64,000 nt of DNA from the NCBI RefSeq assembly GCF_000340215.1, contig NW_006921533.1, positions 2,791,386 to 2,855,385 on the forward strand, given 5' to 3'. The position numbers and the translations under genes are program-made. The notes under the pieces were generated by a model. That model saw only the letters and a program-made list of their open reading frames with translations. It searched no databases and was not told the origin of the DNA. Shown one piece after another: positions 33,001-44,808 of the stretch (position 1 is the stretch's first letter; the number at the start of each line of letters is the position of its first letter). This DNA is from Pseudocercospora fijiensis CIRAD86 (Eukaryota > Ascomycota > Dothideomycetes > Mycosphaerellales > Mycosphaerellaceae).

Positions 33001-33872
33001 CTGGCAGTTCTCTTGCTCCTGCCCGTCGTGCTGCTGCTTTGATTGCTTGATCTGCTATCAGGTCTTGGCGAATTGCTGGTAGCTCCAGCTCCGGGAATCT
33101 GATCAAACGAAGTGGCAGGATGCGGCGGTGCTTTAGAGGGAAATCGCGAAGGACTTCCGTGCTCCGTGGGACTCGACACGGTAGCACTGACAGGCGTGCC
33201 AGCTCCAGAGCCGGTTCTTGCGCTGCGCTCATCGTCCCGCAGCGAACTTGTTCTTTGCAGATTGCGAGCTGTCTGGCCGGGTGTTTGAATGGTAGGAGAG
33301 GCCTGCACGGCTTTCGCATAAGTAGAGAACTCGACAAGGAAGCGCGCAGATACCAACGACATTGCTTCTCGCAGCGACGGATCATTGTGGGTTTCAATGT
33401 TTGTTATAGCAATTGCATTGGATATTTCTGATACACCTTGCTTGTCGTCTCGTGCAAGCACTAACAATTGACGATGTACCACACGTGGGTGGCGCTCTTT
33501 CAGATAGGCCGAGGCGCCCTCAAGCTCTTTCTTCGCGCTGTCCTTGATGGCATTACTGCGTGCGTCGACTACTCCCAGAACCAGCAGTGGCTCTCGGTAG
33601 AGCTCATATGGCGGAAGCTGCGCTTGCTGCGCTGAGGGTAGCGAGGGAGAGTAGCTGTAGATGAGCGAGCCTGGCGAAGGGTTGCTGGGCAAGAGAAAGG
33701 CGTGGTCAGCGTCGATGGCGGTGTGGGCCAAGTCGGCCAAAGGCAAAGGCAGCACGCTGGCCTCTTGCTGGAGCCTTCGAAGGCATTGTATGAAAGTGTC
33801 GCGCGTGATTTGGCCCACGCCCAGCACGAGCACGCTGATCTGCGCCGGCCTCAGTGTCGAAAAGCTGTCCAT
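30030..33872 (-). CDS. TRS120: TRAPP II subunit TRS120 (TRAPPC9 / HypA)
   Basis: Single exon of 1280 residues, ATG 33872 to TAG 30030. The protein is the Trs120/TRAPPC9 subunit of the TRAPP II complex, which activates Rab GTPases at the late Golgi; in Aspergillus the homologue is HypA, needed for normal hyphal form. The start MDSFSTLRPAQISVLVLGVG and the length match fungal members. Residues about 195-300 form a Ser-rich disordered insert. The centre is helical, and the C-terminal half has immunoglobulin-like beta repeats (for example VELVTEGMD-type sheets and LELVLRNTGKI). No membrane segment or signal peptide is present. The gene is a 4-kb island of unmutated DNA between a 5-kb and a 15-kb RIP block. 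A CAG/CTG run of about five units lies just before the ATG. Confidence 0.9.
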   Translation of the reverse strand: MDSFSTLRPAQISVLVLGVGQITRDTFIQCLRRLQQEASVLPLPLADLAHTAIDADHAFLLPSNPSPGSLIYSYSPSLPSAQQAQLPPYELYREPLLVLGVVDARSNAIKDSAKKELEGASAYLKERHPRVVHRQLLVLARDDKQGVSEISNAIAITNIETHNDPSLREAMSLVSARFLVEFSTYAKAVQASPTIQTPGQTARNLQRTSSLRDDERSARTGSGAGTPVSATVSSPTEHGSPSRFPSKAPPHPATSFDQIPGAGATSNSPRPDSRSSNQSSSTTGRSKRTASQDRVSVQGFGSSTSQGKARVRGKARVGIVLGSIYMMAGHWSEALTILVEHTNKARSLGDHLWHAKGLEHLLVCMILLAWSGTEFQVPSLCDPVAERTGSSTLARSAADARLAAEGMQRQIVRLSVVIPDLVRLILSLYRSGEGALELPFVVHSEAAVRASRLLTILISAGGELTPAKLWPLILNSSRSQNSDHEDTTLTRQSSGIGRVKLPSRAVVADILAQAMPSNEEGLSTIDHIRILAGIASSYAVLGFARKKAVVIKDLVIRLTQALVQARKLGAAEMGIHPAASLSVESGAETLLSIAEESGGINDLMKDASNIYGAALVPVSRSSPPSYITSKAFGSPALKRDLLRDLSGFCEASPDPYGVLSLTTSLLRIAGPSAAIGAAMDGTTNLFTREDQMDLGTVIHRTVAVSRHLGLTDVQAVYWDPFLVRRIEILQPAGQRAVIDRSKIHMAEKVADRPLEPGNPFLYDPSASRPGTAAEQTFLLVQNEESECIITLQNPFDIPVDIESLELVTEGMDLYSHHMPTTLGPLRFQQVVLMICPRSAGTTKIIGCRVKMQGCYPQIFPIVASAWSATEPLTLKDLGLAARLPENGVTQDLKELGIEPDVISATVIDELPTLTLENTAQLQSGLMLLEGESRSLELVLRNTGKITATVFEATDTGDVLRRDDEHKLKVRGLKHKRSKSFLPTTTVKPGDCITFRFRVEGRAGLSKTQANFYYSAADAGDSKHVRVVSAPVVMTVNAALQVHNVDITPSREHDTDSVLVTFDIRNAWPKSVFYECFNKMAPRPQDMANAQEGQLSPGEIRRMQLDVRHSSKDTDYEDDMDSVRRKFLDQLHVSWRVEEHSGYVDLLSQVLSAESLDLLRGPPVKLMLDISGGVSSAGVGSFVTITAKLLNRGKATGPLSVQLIPRGTDSAREERRLATAGTLRRMLSPMAEGEEATVEFVLCPLLAGNLEVDGVARPAQIGRHVVNEGWTSRRTLSIEVR

Positions 33873-34059
33873 GCGAGCAGCAGCAGCAGCACATGACGGA
33901 GACTGAGGGTATACAGTATGCAGTAAGCGAGCTGGGGGATCGTGCCGTGCCGCGGGATCTGGCTTCCGACAAGGAAGACAGATTTTCGCCTTAGCGGTTA
34001 GCTATATATCAGCAACTGCAGGGGTGGCACGGGGCAGCCGGAGTTGCTAGCAACGCCAG

Positions 34060-37000
34060 CCCTACTAAGCCCCGCTAAACCTTATACAGATCGTAGTCTT
34101 AGTACACCTACATCCTCCGCTTAGCCTAAATTTTCTATATAACCTCTTCTATTAACCTCTATATTCTATAATAAAAAAAATAGTAGCGAACAATTAGAGA
34201 CGAAGGGAAGACAGTTAAGAAGAGAGGGAGGACGAATAGAAAGCACTATATATTAGGGCAGAGGAGGTACTAAAGGTAGAAGATAGAAGAACCCCTAAGA
34301 GGGCATATAGAATAATAATCTTAGAACTCCTTAGAGGACTAAAAGTAATCTATAACTAGGTAAGCTATATAATTATAAAGGTAGCTAACATAGTCGTAGC
34401 AAAGATTACGAAGAAATAATAGGAGACAAGCCTAAACTACCGCACCTAGGCAGTAGTAGCTAGTTAGGAGGCGCTAAAACCCCCGAGGATAGTAGTTAGA
34501 GTCTATATTACGGACCTATAGGAGCAAAAGGAAATCTAAGGACTTATAGGGAAAGAGATTATAGAAAGAATTACAGTTAAAGAGGTAATTAGGGCTAGGA
34601 ACGAAGGTAAAGGGGTAATTAAGCTATTTATAGTATAAGAGTAGGACAAAAAGAAGCTAGAAACACAAAAAGAATAGACAACTAAGATAGGGAAAACAGT
34701 AAAGGTCTCCTAATAGCAATTTATAATTATAGCCTATAGTATAATAAGAAGCTTTAAGGAAGAACAGGATATTAAGAGCCTATAGAGACAAAACTAAGCT
34801 ATATACCTAGGCCTAAAGATTACAAAAGTAGTATAGATTAAAAGGAAAATCGAAGAGACTAAGAAGTAGTCTTCCCTAATTATCTAGGTAGGGAGTATAG
34901 AGCAAGCTAACATAGTGCTAGACTAGGGGTTGTTCTAGGACTTTAAAAGATTAGAAATAGAGATATACAGAAGCAACTATAGGATAATATAGTGCTTCAA
35001 ATGTTAACACTATAGATACTTAGCAGCTAAGTATATAAAGATAACTAATACCTACTCCTACTATATAGGGGATTACTAGGTTAAGGAATACAAAGCATAC
35101 AAGGGAGAAGCAAGATATATATACTATACTAAAAGACACCCCTCTTAGGCGAAGGAATACTTAGTAAGAATATAGGTAGCTAGGAAGGCAAAGGAAGCTA
35201 GAATCAATACACTAAAAAGATATATAACAAGCTAGGGTAGCTAGGTATAGAAGCAACCTAGCTAAGTGCTACAAAAGAGGTCCAAACAAGATAATAGGTT
35301 TATATTTAGGGCCTTACTAGCACAAGAGAGTCACTAGCTACTAGGAAGACTAAGATACCTTAATATTGCAGGAAAGGAAGCAGGGTAGACAAAGCTTAGT
35401 CAAATATTAGTCTAAAGTAAGGGAAGACTAAAGGAAAACTTATAGGGAAATAATATAGATAAAACCTAATAAACATTGTAACATTACTAAACATTATATA
35501 GTATAATGTTAACAAAAGTAAAGACAAGGTATAGAGGAGCTTCCTTTAAGCACTAAACTTAAAAGAACATTATATTATTGCAATCTAAGAGCCCTAGCTC
35601 AACCTATATATAAAGAGACTAGCAACAGTTAAAGACCTAAGATACTACCTAATTATCTACAACTAGGGAGCCCTAAGGATATACATCTATATTAGCAAGG
35701 AGATAGATACAGAAACCTAGCAGGCTATACTATAGGAGGATAGGGACCTAATATTAGTTCAAGTAGAGACATCCTAAGGTATACTCTAAGTCTACTATAT
35801 ATACAACCTACTACTAGAATCAAGAAGCAGTACCTAACTAAAAACCCTAGAGAGACTCCCTAGAGTTATCTAGGGGAGTACCTACTAAATCCTACTTAGG
35901 GATTTTAACCTCTACTACCCCCTCTAGGGCTTAGACTTTACCCTAGCTTACTACTTCCTAGTAGGAAGACTAATTGATATATTAGAGAGGGAAGGAATAG
36001 AAATTGTTACCCTAAAGGGACTAATTACCTAGGAGGCAAGAGGAAGCAGTAGTATACTAGACCTATACTTTATATTATATTAGATTAGGAATAGGATTAT
36101 AAGATATAGGGTCAACTAGGAACTAGAGGAATTATTAGACCACTTCCCGGTATAGATTGAGATAAATATCTAAGCTAATTAGGAAAAGGAACTAGAGGAG
36201 AAGCTTAATTAGAAAGGTACCTAATAGGGCAGGATTAGGGAGGAACTAGAAAGGGACCTAAAACTAGAGGAACTCTTAATAAAACACCTACTAAGGCTAG
36301 AGGATATTAATAAGGCAGTAGAAGAACTAATAGGAATCCTAAAACAGATAGCTAGAAAGTATACCCTAGTAAAGAAACATTTACTATACTAGCAAACATA
36401 CTAGACTAGTAAGTATATAAGGAAGGTTAAAGTAGTAAGGAAGGCTAGGAGGCAGTAGACATAAACCTATACCTAGGAAGTATAGGACAACTACAATAAA
36501 GCCTACTAGGAAAAGAAGATCTAAATTAAGAAGGACAAGATACAAGAATAGAGATCTATAATAGGAATAATTATAAAGAAACTAGAGGAGATATAGAGGA
36601 TAGCTAAATAGGCAAGGAGACCTAAATAGGATAAGGATATACTACTACAATTCCCGGATATTATAGACTAATAAGGACAAATGTAGACTACAATAGAAGG
36701 GAAAGCAAGAGCCCTAGGCTAATACTTCTTCTATAGAAAAGTATAAGTAGACCTATTAGATATAAAGGAGGAAGAATAAGAGACTCTACTACTAGGTATA
36801 CTAGGAGATACCTAGGTTAAACCCGAAACTATTAAAAGGATCCTAAAGAAAATTCTAGGCAACAAGGCACTAGGAGAAGACAAGATCTACAACAAACTTC
36901 TAAAAGCATATAGGAAGGGGCTAGCCCTAGCACTAGCTAATATCTTTTTATAAAGCCTAGCACTAGGACACTACCTAAGACTATTTAGGAAGTCCCTAAT

Positions 37001-39055
37001 AGTAGTGCTAAGGAAGCCCTAGAAGGAAGACTATATATAGCTTAAGGCCTATAGACTAATAGCCCTACTTAATATAATAGGCAAGGTGCTAGAAAAAATT
37101 ATCGCTAAAAGGCTAATAACCTTTATCGAGGAAAGGAACATCCTTCCTAAAGGCTAGATAGGAGGAAGAAAGAAGAGGTTAATACTAACAGCTATAGAAC
37201 TAATTATAGAACAGATTAAGTATATCTAGCACTATAGTTAAAACTAGGTAGCAACCCTCCTCTCCCTTAATATCTTAGGAGCCTTTAACAATGTCTCCTA
37301 TAAAAGGCTCCTATATATACTTAAATAGAAAGCTATACTAAACTAGATAATCCAATTTATCTAGTCCTTCCTATAGGAAAGATTAATATAGCTTATTCTA
37401 GGCAAATTTAAATTAGACCTAATACTAACTGAAAAGGGAATCCCCTAAGGATTAATACTCTCCCTAATCCTCTTCCTTATCTTTATAGTAGACCTACTCC
37501 CACTCCTAGAATCAAAAAACACATTAGCATTAGGATTTGTAGATAATACAAACATCCTAGCCTAGTCTAAGACAACAGAAACCAACTGCAAGATCCTAGA
37601 AGAGAAGCACTAGGAGTATAAGAAATAGGTAAGGAGGCATAGAGCAAAATTCGCCCTAGAAAAGTACTAGCTTATCTACTTTAGCAAGGCTAAATTAACC
37701 TATAATATAAAGCAATCAATTACTATCTAGGGCTTTAAAACCTAACTATTAGCAGAACTTAGGGTACTAGGGATCTAGCTAGATCCAAAACTGAATTAGG
37801 GACTATAAGTAAAGAAGGCAAAGCAGAGGGCAGATGCTAATATACAATCTATTAATAGGCTTACAGCCTCTATATAGGGGGCTACATTCGAGAAAGCCAA
37901 AGTTATATATAAAGCAATTGTTAAGCTAGCAATACTATATAGAGTACAGATATAGATAGCCTAGGAGAAAACACTAAAGAGGATTAAGCAACTAGTTAGC
38001 AGGTCCTAAACCTAAAGCCTAAAGAAAATCCTAGGAGTATACAAAACTATACTAATAAGGGTAGTAGAAATAGAATTAGGGATCCCACTAGTTAAACAAT
38101 ACTTTAAGGGACTAAGACACTAATATATAGCAAAGACAATAGAATACCTAGCCTAACAGACTATCTAAAAGGCACTAGACAAGATAAAAGCCTAGTATAT
38201 TAGGACTAGGAGGCGAGACAGACTATAAATAACTCCCTAGAAAGTCAAAGACCTAGAGCAATATAGAGTCTTAATAAGAGAAATGCTAGAGAAAGAGCTT
38301 TAGGGACTAAATATAAGGCTAAAGGAAGACAAGCCAAAGGGAGAGAAACAAAGCCTAGTAGAATTAATTGCTAGATACCTATAGGAGCAGGAATAGAACA
38401 AAATACAAGTTAGACTAGGAACCCCAAAGGCACTAATCAAATTTAGTTAATACAACTACTAGCTCTATAAGGACCTAAATAGGGCCGAGGCAAGCCTAGC
38501 TATCTAAATTAGATCTAAACATATTAGACTTAGATCTTACCTATTTAGAAGAAACGTCCTAGGAATTAAAAGCAGAGCTTGCCAATATAGCTACTAATCT
38601 TAGAACCCTAAGTATATACTGCTAGTCTACCCTTAATAGTTAGAAGGTAGAAGTGATTAGAGACTAAAAGCAATAGAAAGGGAATACGACAAGCTAATCT
38701 AGAGCAAAGAAGACCTAAAGAGGATAGTAAAGTAGATTATTAAATAGGGATTTGTATAACAATTCGCCCTAGTAAGGGAAACTAAGGAGTAGATAAGAAG
38801 GAGGGAAGAAGAGGGGGAAAGAAGGGCAGGGTAGCAGGCAAGGTAGTCAGAGGGTAACAACTATAACACTAGTACACCCTAGAGGAAGGAAAACAAGGAA
38901 ACGAGGAAGATTAACACTTATAAATAGGACAGGAGGGAGGTTTTTACTAACTAAGTTGGTTTCCTACCTAAAACAATATATAGAAACAGACCTGCATAGG
39001 CCGAAAGGCACTACAACAGGCAAATGAAATATCTATCTATCTATATTCTATAATA
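34060..39055 (+). mobile_element. Non-LTR (LINE, Tad-like) retrotransposon relic
   Basis: RIP-broken plus-strand frames follow the order of a two-ORF LINE. ORF1 remnants (about 34190-35480) end with a zinc-knuckle remnant, CFKC then HY and LAAK, near 34995. ORF2 remnants (about 35530-38900) start with an AP endonuclease, with LLRDFNLYYPL near 35890 matching the GDFNxHHP core. A reverse transcriptase follows: LKAYRLIALLN near 37050, LSLNILGAFNNV near 37270, GIPxGLILSLILFL near 37440 and FVDNTNI near 37540, where FVDD would be expected. A Cys/His tail remnant lies near 38580. The 3' end is a CTAT repeat at 39031-39050, typical of LINE tails. The strand is purine-rich and CpG-poor, unlike its neighbours. 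Confidence 0.78.
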
Positions 39056-39977
39056 GACCTATCTACGCCTAACGACGTCGCTACCCTTTAGCGGCTTCGA
39101 TAACGAGTATTTAACCTTATAGAAGACATTAAAATAGATACTAATAGGTAGACTTTAATCTAGAAACTATATAGTAATTAATATATCCGGAAATCTACTA
39201 AAAAGCTGTCTATAATAATACCCTATATAGAGATAGGGCTATACTATAAGAAGTCCTACTTCTATTATATAGAAAAGCAGCGTATTAACAAGCTAAACAA
39301 GGAAGTAGTAGGTATTAAGGATAGGCGTATATTTAAGCCGCTTAAGAAGGAGTATAGAATAGGCTTTATTACTAAGGTTAAATACCGTAATAATAAGGCT
39401 ACTAGAAGAGTTAGTATTCGTCGCTATACTACTATAACTAAACATATATATACGCTTAACTATCTTAATAGCCGGAAGGTTTGCTAATATATTAAAGATA
39501 AGGTTAAAAAGCAAATCGATTACTCGCTATAAGCTAGAAGAACCTTCGACGCCTTATAGGGGCAATATAGTAACAATCTCGGTATCTCTTATCTCGATAT
39601 TAGTACTATATACAATGCCGCTAAACAATCGCCTTATTATAACTATAATAAGCGCTTTATAACTCTAGAAGAGAGAGGCAATACGGACCTTTAATTATAG
39701 GCTATTATACGGACTATAAAGGAGTATAACCTATACTTCTAATAGTTTAGTATTAATACTAAAGATAGTATTAGGAGAGGCTTTATATAGGTAATAGAAG
39801 AAGGTATTTAGTTATTAATAAAGTATAGCAAATTAATACTACTAAACGATATATACGAAGTTAATTAACTAGATTAGAAGCTATTTAACGTCCTTATAAG
39901 CGACGACAACCTTAAATAGCGGCCTATAGTATACGCACTACTAGAAAGCAAATATAGTATTATCTATACGTAAGCAC
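39056..39977. repeat. Left part of an unidentified repeat split by a gypsy element
   Basis: RIP-mutated sequence with a broken plus-strand frame rich in Lys, Arg and Tyr. It ends at AGCAC (39973-39977), which is the left target-site duplication of the gypsy element. Sequence of the same character resumes after the second AGCAC at 46863-46867, so the two flanks were once contiguous. The family is unknown. Confidence 0.5.
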
Positions 39978-40153
39978 TATTAAGATATTAATTAAGAGGC
40001 TATCTAAATTAATAACGAGTTAAAGAAGAAAGAGAGAGAGGTTCTCTCGCAGGAGAGGCTTTTATCTACTCGGCGGATGCCTTAGGCATTAGGTTACGTA
40101 ACCCGAAGCTACGTAACCTTGAATTGTATATATAAGTCGCTAAGATTGTAATA
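39978..40153 (-). repeat. Left LTR (3' LTR in element orientation)
   Basis: 176 bp, matching the right LTR with a few C/T differences: the left copy has CGCAGG where the right has CGTAGG, and TTGAAT, TATAAG and GATTGTAATA where the right has TCGAAT, TACAAG and GATCGTAACA. On the plus strand it begins TATTAAG; the CA end expected there on the element strand has become TA. Confidence 0.9.
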
Positions 40154-41884
40154 GTACCCCCCTCTTTCGTAAGCGACGTCTACGGCGCTTTATCTACTCG
40201 TTATATATATAGTATTACGATTATAGCGACTAATAATAGTACGCTCGGTCGTATTAATATCGCTAAGTTAATAATACGTAGTTGCGGCTTACGCGGGTAG
40301 CGCTTATAATAGTCCTTTACTACTTCTCGTATATTAGTAACGTTCTCGGCGGCTTCCTATATCGGCTTATTATATCTAATCTACTTTACTTTATACTATA
40401 CCTTATCTCCTTTACCTTTTATATCTAGTATTCTTTCTATCTCCTACTCTTCTTTACTATCGATAACTAGCGGCGGCGGTAGTTCGTATCGTTAACTAGG
40501 TATATCTATTTTAGGTACTAGTATAAGTAACGAAGTATAAAAGACGTTATAGATATATATTAAATTAGGTAGCTTTAGTTAATATACGTAGGGCGATATT
40601 ACCCTAGTAATCTTATATAGTCCTAAGTTCTTAACGTCGAGTTTAACGTTAGGTCGATCCGTACTTATATCTTTAAGCGATAGAAAGACTTTATTACCGA
40701 TATAATAGGTAGGAGCGGGTCGGTAGTATTAGTTAGTTAAGTCTTCTATACGAGATTGCTAATACTATATCTATTCGATAAGATATATTTTAAGGCTCTA
40801 TAGGTAATCGATTTAGGCCTAAGTATCGTTATCTAACGGTAGATCTTCTTCTAGTAGGGTTAATAGTTTACTTCCGAGATAAGGATTATAAGTATAGCTA
40901 GCTTAGAATAGTAACAATCCGGTAGTTTCGGAGGGTATATTATTTATTATAAACTCGGCGACGGGGAGCTAGAGGCTCTAGTCGTCTTACTCGTAGTTTA
41001 TATATAATTAGAAATATCCTTCGATAACTTTATTTAAGCGTTTAGTTTATCTATTAGTCTATAGGTAATAAGCGGTCGATAGATTACGCTTAATATATAG
41101 GCGCTTATATAAATAGTTCTAGAATTTAGAGATAAACTACGCGCTACGGTTAGAAGTAGTAGTATCTTAAAGACCGTAAAGCTTCTAAATATAGATAAGG
41201 TAGGTATCTACTACTACTTAAGCGTTCGAGTATCCTTCCTTATATACGAATAGAATAAGGTATTATATCTTAGTTAGTCGATCGATAACGATAAGGATCG
41301 AGTTATAACTAGAACTATTAGGAAGACTAGTAATAAAGTCTATTATTACGCTTTTCTATTAAGTAGTTAGTATAGATAGAGGCCGAAGAAGTCCTCGTTT
41401 AGCTTATTTTAAGGATTTAGTCCGGAGGTAGATATAGTAGGTACCGATATATCGTTCGACGTCCTCGTATATTCGTAGCTAGTAATAGCTATAGCTAATA
41501 AAATAGAACGTTTTTATAATACTAGGATAGCTAGCGGCGGAATAGTTATAGTATATATAGATAATATTAGTATAGAGCGACTTATCCGTTTCCTTAGCTT
41601 CTAGTATATAAAGGTAGTCGCGGTAGAATAGAAGGTTATTATTTTTAACTTCGTAGTCTAAGGGAGATAATAGGAGATTATTAGGAGGGTCTATTCTACT
41701 ATAAAGGTATCCTTTTACTTACTAGAAGAGAGTATCCTTAATCGAGGTATTACGAATTCGCTTAGTAATATTCTCGGCGTCGATAAAGGTCTTAGCGCCG
41801 AGAGTTCCTATAGTAAATATAACTATACCGTTACTCGTAGTATTAATGCGGGCTTTCGTAAATTAAGGTTTATTATAACCCTCG

Positions 41885-42033
41885 CCCTAACCCTAACCCT
41901 AACCCTAAGGGTTATTATCGTAAAAAACGTAAAGATCGTAAAATTATCCGTTTCTTTAAGAATCGCAATTATTTACCCTAACCCTACGCAACCCTAACCC
42001 TAACCCTAACCCTAACCCTAACCCTAACCCTAA
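41885..42033. repeat. Interstitial telomere-like tracts (CCCTAA)n
   Basis: Four perfect CCCTAA units at 41885-41908, then about 67 bp of A/T-rich sequence, then CCCTAA CCCTAC at 41976-41987 and seven perfect units at 41992-42033. CCCTAA is the complement of the TTAGGG telomere repeat of filamentous fungi. The tracts lie inside the gypsy element between its RNase H and integrase regions. Confidence 0.9.
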
Positions 42034-44785
42034 GGAGAAGATTTTATATATAGCGGATCGGAGGTCTACGGCTAGGTTATATAGCTTTAATATAAGCTAG
42101 TAGTTATATTTAATACGCGGGTCCTTAGCTAATAAAGGTAGGTCGGTAGAGCGACGTATAAGCGAGTTCGGCTTAGCTCCTTATCTACTAGGACGGTATA
42201 TAATCTCGAAATTAAACCTACTAAGGAATTTACTCTAGCGAGCTTAGCGGCAATTAAGTTACTTAGTAGATATATAGAACTATAGATTACGGTAATCGGT
42301 AATAACTTAGATAGGCTCTTCGTTAGAGCAGTAACCCTCTAATTTAGGTCTCTATAATTTAAAGGCTTTAATAATAGCGAGAAGCTCTTTATCGTAGATC
42401 TCGTAGTTATATTTAGCGGGCGTTATCTTCTTCGAGAAGTAAGTAACGGGTTTCTATATACTATCGGTATATAGTTAAGATATAATACTAGTAGTAATAT
42501 AATCGGAAGTATCGGTCTTAATTATTACGGATAGGTTTAGATTATAATAAGCTAATACCGGTATAGAGATAAATATAGTTTTAAGCCGTTCGAAGGAGTC
42601 TCGATAGGCTATTATCTATACAAAGGGCGTATCTTTATACGTTAGTAGGACTATAGGCTTAACGATATATACGAAGTTACGGATAAAGCGTCGATAGAAG
42701 TTTACGAAGCCGAGGAAGGACTATATATCTTTAATATTAGTAGGAATAGGCTAGTCGCGTACGGCTTCGATCTTCTTATCGTCTATATAGATACTATTAG
42801 TACTAATAACGAGGCCTAGGTACTTAACTATTATTACTTTAAATTCTAACTTTAATATATTAGCTCGTAGACCGGCTTTAAGGAGTACGTCTATTACTTA
42901 GCGAACGTAATAGCGATATTCTTCGATTAAATTAGAGTAGATAAGTATATTATCTAGATATATAGTATAGAATATATCGAGGAAGAGTCGGAGAGCGTTA
43001 TTAATATATTACTAAAAGGTTAATAGTACGTTATAGAGCCCGAATAGTATAACCTTATATTCGAAGAGACTATAACGTATACGGAAGGCTATTTTCTACT
43101 CGTAACCTAGTTCGATACGAAGTTAATTAAAGGCCGAGATAATATCGAGTTTAGTATATATAACCGCTTTACTTAACCGATCGAGTATCTCCTAAATAAG
43201 AGGGATAGGGTATCTATTCTTTACTATAATCTCGTTTAGCTTACGATAGTCTACGTAGAACCGTAAACCTCTACCGGGTTTCTTAACGAATAGTACTAGC
43301 GAAGAGTACTATAAGGTTAATACTTAAATAAAGCCCTTATCGAGGTTATCCTTTAAATAGTTATATAAGACCTCTAATTCCTCGTACGATATACCGTAGA
43401 GCGGGCTATACGTTGTTTCCTTATCTATAATAATATCGATATAGTAATTCTATCTAAGTCGGTACGGTAGTAACTTCTTCGTATCTTTCTATAAGAATAA
43501 TATTAGCCTACCGTAATAGTACTAAGGGACTTTATCGGCCGGGTTAATATACTTCTTCTTAGCTATCTCTTTCTCTATATCCCGTAATAATACGGCGAAT
43601 ACGAATAACTCCTTCTTTTTTATTTACTAGTCGAAGACCTATACGCTTACTAGAGCTATAGTTACGCCGCTAATATAGATAAGCGGTAGTAATAAGCGTT
43701 TCCGTACTAGTCGAGGTAACGGAATTAGCGGAGATAAGGGTAGAGATAGGAACTAAGTTAATACCGATCGGCGCGAAGGACAATCGCGCTACGCGTAGTA
43801 CTTTCGTATCGAGTCGATAAGCTTTACTATATCGGTATCGTCCGATAGGTTATAAGCTAGTTATTATTAATAGTGCTACGTTACTACGGGCTCGGCGTAA
43901 GCTAGCGTATCGTTATCTTCGCGATCGGATAAGCTATAGGCGCGAACGATAGTATATAAGTTATTATAATATTCCTTATAGTAATCGGAGTTAAACTATA
44001 CTTAGTTAAGCTTCTAGTCGATACGAGGGTTATATTTATTAAGCTACGGACGGCCGAGGATAATAGGATAATATCCTAATATAGTAAGGTAGAAGGCCCT
44101 ATATTCGATATAGCTATTAATATTAATAGTCGCCCTAGCGTACTAAGTAACGTCTACTACGAAACTACCGTTAAAAGTAGTTAATCTACGAGGCTCCTTT
44201 AGGTTATAGATAGGGAGCTAGTATTAGTACGCGTAATATAAGTTAATAAAAGATAAACCGGTATAACCGTAATTAACTATTACTAATAATTAGTATTCGA
44301 TATCCTACCCTATATCTAGCAAGCTAGACTAAGGCTTATTATAAGCCGTTAGAGTATAATATAAGACGAGATATTAATTATCGCCCTCGGGTATAATACT
44401 TCCTAATAATACTAATAAACTAATCTTTAAATCTTTCTACTATCGATATTTCTTTCTATAATAGTAGTATAGGTTCTTCGGAAATAACGGTATAAGTAAC
44501 TCTATCGGTATAGGCTCTTAAACGCGACTTTGTTTAAGAGCTATACTTTTCCCTCCTTATCGCTACTATTATTAGCGTCCTTATCGTTTATAGGAGGTAG
44601 ATCGGTCGGAGCGGTAGTACTAAAGGTAGAGATATTAGTATTTAGACGATTGCTATAGCCTTAGGCGCGGCAGATAAGCTCTAGATAAGTAGTATCGGAG
44701 TAGACGTAGTTACTACTATAGAAGCGGTATAAACCCTCGTAGCGGCGGCGATCTCTCTCTTCGATCGTTATACGGTAGCGATTAT

Positions 44786-44808
44786 CCTAACCCTAACCCT
44801 AACCCTAA
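44786..44808. repeat. Third interstitial telomere-like tract
   Basis: Nearly four units of CCCTAA (a partial unit at 44786, then three full units to 44808, then a degenerate CCTTAA), in the same orientation as the tracts at 41.9-42.0 kb, inside the gypsy element near the gag/protease region. Confidence 0.85.

Noticed and set aside
39293..39514. Minus-strand frame of 73 codons in the repeat block
   Set aside because: Asn/Ile/Leu/Ser-rich sequence is what AT-rich RIP DNA gives by chance.
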